A stretch of DNA of 8,941 bases, from NCBI GenBank assembly GCA_958427375.1, contig CAUABY010000077.1:1-8941 (forward strand), in the 5' to 3' direction. This DNA is from an uncultured Eubacteriales bacterium. GTDB taxonomy: Bacteria > Bacillota > Clostridia > Oscillospirales > Oscillospiraceae. A program made the translations under genes and the position numbers. Shown here one piece after another: positions 5,378 to 8,941 of this stretch (position 1 is the first letter of the stretch; each line of letters opens with the position of its first letter). The notes under the pieces are model-generated. The model was given only the letters and a program-made list of their open reading frames with translations. It was not told the DNA's origin and did not search any database.

Positions 5378-7129
5378 GTGAAGAGACTCGCGAAATTCAT
5401 CAGGCCGTATATGAAAGAGAGCATACTCGCCCCGCTTTTTAAACTGCTTGAGGTAGTGTTTGATTTGCTTGTGCCCATAGTTGTGGCGCGCATGATAAAC
5501 CTCGGCATCGCCTTTGATGACCGGGGCTATATCACAAAGTGCTTTTTCATTTTGCTGCTGATGGCCGCTGTCGGCCTGCTGTGCAGCATCACGGCGCAGT
5601 TTTTCGCGGCCAAGGCCGCTGTCGGCTTTGCCACCGGGCTGAGGCAGTCGGTGTTTGACCATATCCAAAGCCTCTCCTTTACGGAGCTTGACACCATCGG
5701 TTCGGACACTATGATAACCCGCCTCACTGATGATGTTAACCAGGTGCAAAACGGCGTGAACATGGGCCTGCGCCTGCTGCTCAGAAGTCCCTTTGTCGTG
5801 TTCGGCGCGATGGCCATGGCCTTTACCATTGATGTTAAGTGCGCGTGGATTTACGTTGTGACAATACCAGCGCTCTCGATAGTTGTTTTTGCCATCATGC
5901 TCGTCAGCATCCCGCTGTTCAAAAAAGTTCAGGGCGCGCTGGACAGAGTAACCCGCATGACGCGCGAAAACCTTACCGGCGTGCGCGTTATCCGCGCTTT
6001 CTGCCGTGAGGGTCAGTCTGTGGAAGAGTTTGACACCGAAAACCGCGAGCTCACGCGCATGAATGAGTTCGTGGGGCGCATCTCGGCGCTTCTCAATCCA
6101 CTGACCTATGTGCTCATCAATATTGCCGCCGTTTTTCTCATCGATAAGGCCGCGGTGCAGGTCAATGCCGGGGCAATAGCGCAGGGCGATGTTGTCGCGC
6201 TCTATAACTACATGCTTCAGATAATAGTGGAGCTTATTAAGCTTGCCTCGCTCATCATAACGCTCAATAAGGCCATGGCCTGCGCCGGGCGTGTGTCCGA
6301 CGTGCTCGCGCTTGAGCCGAGCATGAGCTATCCCGAAAACGACGCGGGACAGGCGACAGGCGATACAGCCGTGAGCTTTGAGCACGTCAGCTTCAGCTAT
6401 AAAAATTCCGGCGCGCCGAGTTTGTACGATGTCTGCTTCAGCGCAGAGCGCGGTGAGACCATCGGCGTTATCGGCGGCACAGGCAGCGGCAAGAGTACAC
6501 TTATAAGCCTCATCCCGCGCTTTTATGACGCAACGGAGGGCGCGGTCTCGCTCGACGGGCAGGATGTGCGCGGCTATACGCGCCAAAGTATCTGCGATAA
6601 AGTCGCTGTTGTACAGCAAAAGTCAGTCCTGTTCAAGGGCAGCATACGTGATAATATGAAGTATGGCGGCGACACGGCGACGGATGAGGATATCTGGGCG
6701 GCGCTCACAGCGGCGCAGGCCAAAGAGCTTGTCGAGGCGAAGCCCGGCGGGCTTGACTTTGAGCTTGAGCAGAATGGCCGCAACCTCTCCGGAGGGCAGA
6801 AGCAGCGCCTTGCGATAGCCCGCGCCCTCGTTAAAAAGCCGGAAATACTCATCCTTGACGACAGCTCCAGCGCGCTGGACTTTGCGACCGATGCCGCGCT
6901 CAGGCGTGCCATCCACGCCCTCTCCGGTGATATGACCACCTTCATCGTCTCCCAGCGCGTAGCCTGCATCCGTCAGGCGGACAAAATATTGGTGCTCGAT
7001 AACGGGCGTCTCGCGGGCACCGGCACGCATGATGAGCTGATGCGCTCATGCGCGCTCTACCGCGAAATCTATTTCTCCCAGTTCCCGGAGGAGCGCGCCG
7101 CATTTGAGAAAGGGGGCGAGGCGATATGA
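5378..7129 (+). CDS. ABC exporter half-transporter, subunit with degenerate ATP site
   Basis: 583 residues with the usual fusion of a six-helix membrane domain (about 15-300) and a nucleotide-binding domain (about 331-575). Visible motifs are the A-loop Tyr341, Walker A GGTGSGKST (366-374), Q-loop Gln414, a canonical signature LSGGQ (470-474), Walker B ILILD (490-494) and D-loop SALD (498-501). Two key catalytic residues are altered: the glutamate after Walker B is Asp495, and the switch histidine is Gln526 (VSQR instead of VAHR). These are the changes of the non-catalytic subunit in heterodimeric exporters such as TM287/288 and BmrCD. Its intact signature completes the active site of the partner. 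The start is GTG, with GGAG at 5365-5368. It overlaps the next gene by 4 bp. The pair most likely exports a drug, lipid or peptide; the substrate cannot be told. Confidence 0.93.
   Translation: MKRLAKFIRPYMKESILAPLFKLLEVVFDLLVPIVVARMINLGIAFDDRGYITKCFFILLLMAAVGLLCSITAQFFAAKAAVGFATGLRQSVFDHIQSLSFTELDTIGSDTMITRLTDDVNQVQNGVNMGLRLLLRSPFVVFGAMAMAFTIDVKCAWIYVVTIPALSIVVFAIMLVSIPLFKKVQGALDRVTRMTRENLTGVRVIRAFCREGQSVEEFDTENRELTRMNEFVGRISALLNPLTYVLINIAAVFLIDKAAVQVNAGAIAQGDVVALYNYMLQIIVELIKLASLIITLNKAMACAGRVSDVLALEPSMSYPENDAGQATGDTAVSFEHVSFSYKNSGAPSLYDVCFSAERGETIGVIGGTGSGKSTLISLIPRFYDATEGAVSLDGQDVRGYTRQSICDKVAVVQQKSVLFKGSIRDNMKYGGDTATDEDIWAALTAAQAKELVEAKPGGLDFELEQNGRNLSGGQKQRLAIARALVKKPEILILDDSSSALDFATDAALRRAIHALSGDMTTFIVSQRVACIRQADKILVLDNGRLAGTGTHDELMRSCALYREIYFSQFPEERAAFEKGGEAI
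7109..7120 (+). promoter_or_regulatory. ribosome binding site within the first ABC gene
   Basis: The purine run AAAGGGGGCGAG sits inside the end of the upstream gene, centred about 10 nt before the ATG at 7126, and supports direct initiation besides translational coupling. Confidence 0.6.
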
Positions 7130-8895
7130 GTAAAAACACGAAAAAGGACAAGAACATAAATAGCTCTGAGGTTATGAAAAAGCTCCTCAGGCGCATTGCG
7201 CGCTATCGCTTCCTGCTTGTGCTGAGCATAGTACTTGCGGCCGCAACGGTCATTTTGCAGCTTTATGTGCCCATGCTCTTCGGCGATGCGATAGATGAGA
7301 TCGTCGCACCGGGCAGGGTCAATTTTGCCGGGATGTGGGCGTATCTCAAAAAAATCATTTTCTTCGCGGCGCTCTCCGGATTTACCGGCTGGGTAATGAG
7401 CCTTATCAACAACCGCATGACCTACCACGTTGTGCAGGATATCCGCGCCCAGTCTATCCGCCATATCCAGCGCCTGCCGCTTGCCTACCTCGATAAGCAC
7501 AGCTCCGGCGACATAGTCAGCCGCATCATAGCTGACGCCGATATCCTCTCCGACGGGCTTCTGCTCGGCTTCACCCAGCTCTTCTCCGGCGTCGTCACCA
7601 TCGTCGTCACGCTCGTGTTCATGTTCTCCAAGAACGTGTGGATTACCCTGATGGTGCTCTTGCTTACGCCGATAAGCTTCCTCGTGGCAAAATTCATCTC
7701 CACGCACTCCTACAGCATGTTCCGCAGGCAGAGCGAGACAAGGGGCAGACAGACCGCTCTCATTGATGAGATGATAGGCAGTCAAAAGGTCGTAAAGGCT
7801 TTCGGCTATGAGGAAAAATCCTCCCGCCGTTTTGCCGAGATTAATAAGGAGCTGCAAAAGTACAGCCAGCAGGCGGTTTTCTACAGCAGCATTACAAATC
7901 CCTCCACCCGCTTCGTGAATAATATCATCTATGCCGCGGTAGCGCTCGTCGGCGCGTTCATCATCCCCGGCGGCGCACTCACGGTCGGCGGATTGTCGGT
8001 GCTGCTCTCGTATGCCAACCAGTATATGAAGCCGTTTAATGATATCAGCTCCGTTGTCACCGAGATGCAAAACGCCCTTGCCTGTGCCGCCCGGCTCTTC
8101 GCGCTGCTCGAAGAGCCGGAGGAGAGCGAGGATGCTGACGGCGCGCTTGAAGGGGTCTCCGGCAGGGTCGATATTGATAAGGCCGCCTTCTCCTATGATA
8201 AGAGCCGCGGTCTCATAGAGGACTTCAGCCTTGCGGTCAAGCCCGGTATGCGCATTGCAATTGTCGGCCCCACGGGCTGCGGCAAGACCACCTTTATAAA
8301 TCTGCTCATGCGCTTTTATGATCTGGATTCCGGCACAATCACCGTTGACGGCAAGGAAATCCGCACACTCTCACGCCACGCTCTGCGCTCTGTCTATGGC
8401 ATGGTTCTTCAGGACACATGGATAAAGCAGGGCACCGTGCGCGAGAATATAGCCTTCGGCAAGCCGGACGCGACGGATGAGGAGATAATCCGCGCGGCAG
8501 AGGAAGCGCGCAGCTGGCCGTTTATAGAGCGCCTGCCGCAGGGGCTTGACACCGTACTGAATGATGACAGCATCAGTCAGGGGCAAAAGCAGCTTCTGTG
8601 CATCACACGCGTCATGCTCACCCTGCCGCCCATGCTCATACTCGATGAAGCCACGTCAAGCATAGATACACGCACAGAGCTCCTTGTGCAGGAGGCATTC
8701 GATACGCTCATGCAGGGGCGCACAAGCTTTGTCGTGGCGCACAGGCTCTCCACTATCCGCAACGCTTCGCTCATCCTCGTCATGCGCGACGGGAAGATAG
8801 TCGAGCAAGGGCGGCATGAGGAGCTGCTTGCAAAGGGCGGCTTCTACAGCGAGCTGTATAACAGCCAATTTCAGACCGTTCATACAGAAATCTGA
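7126..8895 (+). CDS. ABC exporter half-transporter, catalytic subunit
   Basis: 589 residues: a lysine-rich cytosolic N-terminus (1-27), a six-helix membrane domain (about 28-310) and a nucleotide-binding domain (about 345-580). Motifs are the A-loop Tyr357, Walker A GPTGCGKTT (381-389), Q-loop Gln429, Walker B MLILDE with catalytic Glu508, D-loop SSID (511-514) and switch His539 in VAHRLST. The signature reads ISQGQ (483-487) instead of LSGGQ. In the head-to-tail dimer this subunit's intact Walker A/B and histidine pair with the LSGGQ of the first subunit to form the hydrolysing site, while its ISQGQ faces the degenerate site. The ATG overlaps the stop of the first gene (ATGA, 7126-7129), so the two are translationally coupled and probably made in equal amounts. 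It is the last gene visible in the operon. Confidence 0.94.
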   Translation: MSKNTKKDKNINSSEVMKKLLRRIARYRFLLVLSIVLAAATVILQLYVPMLFGDAIDEIVAPGRVNFAGMWAYLKKIIFFAALSGFTGWVMSLINNRMTYHVVQDIRAQSIRHIQRLPLAYLDKHSSGDIVSRIIADADILSDGLLLGFTQLFSGVVTIVVTLVFMFSKNVWITLMVLLLTPISFLVAKFISTHSYSMFRRQSETRGRQTALIDEMIGSQKVVKAFGYEEKSSRRFAEINKELQKYSQQAVFYSSITNPSTRFVNNIIYAAVALVGAFIIPGGALTVGGLSVLLSYANQYMKPFNDISSVVTEMQNALACAARLFALLEEPEESEDADGALEGVSGRVDIDKAAFSYDKSRGLIEDFSLAVKPGMRIAIVGPTGCGKTTFINLLMRFYDLDSGTITVDGKEIRTLSRHALRSVYGMVLQDTWIKQGTVRENIAFGKPDATDEEIIRAAEEARSWPFIERLPQGLDTVLNDDSISQGQKQLLCITRVMLTLPPMLILDEATSSIDTRTELLVQEAFDTLMQGRTSFVVAHRLSTIRNASLILVMRDGKIVEQGRHEELLAKGGFYSELYNSQFQTVHTEI

Positions 8896-8919
8896 TTAAA
8901 ACATTGAAAATGTTTTAAT
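8895..8919 (+). terminator. AT-rich hairpin after the ABC operon (possible terminator)
   Basis: A perfect 11-bp stem (8895-8905 with 8909-8919) with a GAA loop begins on the last base of the stop codon. It is almost all A-T and is not followed by a T-run, so it is a poor intrinsic terminator on its own. A second GC-rich hairpin (8921-8925 with 8930-8934) follows, and the window ends too soon to see whether a T-run comes after it. Confidence 0.4.
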
Positions 8920-8941
8920 AGCCGCCGCAGCGGCGTAGATT

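Noticed and set aside
5333..6619. Long minus-strand open frame (428 codons) opposite the first ABC gene
   Set aside because: It is antisense to clear ABC membrane-domain and Walker A coding sequence, is rich in His, Arg and Ala as expected for a shadow frame of GC-rich coding DNA, and shows no recognisable family.
7069..8070. Minus-strand open frame (333 codons) opposite the second ABC gene
   Set aside because: Same reasoning: it is antisense to a well-supported exporter domain and has low-complexity His/Asp/Glu-rich composition.

Overview
This window is an ordinary-looking chromosomal stretch of a Gram-positive-type anaerobe, most likely a clostridial Bacillota with a moderately high GC content. 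The basis is the strong AGGAGG-type ribosome binding sites, the sigma-A-like promoters with extended -10 elements, GC-rich coding regions separated by very AT-rich intergenic DNA, and the gene families present: a TPM-domain membrane protein, PepT, an FlK-like thioesterase and a heterodimeric ABC exporter. The species cannot be named from this sequence alone.

Layout from left to right: the 3' end of an unidentified gene (to 77); a secreted, membrane-anchored protein with two TPM domains (144-1256, +); a bidirectional terminator hairpin (1255-1294) shared with a convergent gene for a putative DNA-binding protein of unknown function (1312-2040, -); a fluoroacetyl-CoA-type hotdog thioesterase (2224-2610, -); a divergently transcribed peptidase T (2847-4064, +) with its own terminator (4095-4139); an AT-rich intergenic region holding a degenerate 14-bp tandem repeat array of 12 units (4153-4318); a LysR-type regulator (4398-5243, -); and, divergent from it, two translationally coupled ABC exporter half-transporters (5378-7129 and 7126-8895, +).

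The clearest functional unit is the lysR/ABC locus. The two ABC subunits overlap by 4 bp and carry complementary changes in their nucleotide-binding domains, as in heterodimeric exporters with one catalytic and one degenerate ATP site. Their predicted promoter overlaps the lysR promoter, and a T-N11-A LysR-box candidate lies in the overlap, so the regulator probably controls the exporter and itself. The transported substrate is unknown. The thioesterase and pepT are divergent neighbours with no obvious shared pathway.

The least explained item is the 14-bp repeat array between the convergent pepT and lysR genes. No CRISPR array, insertion sequence, tRNA or rRNA gene, or recognisable defence system is visible. 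I see no strong evidence for an undescribed biological system, only a few local oddities.
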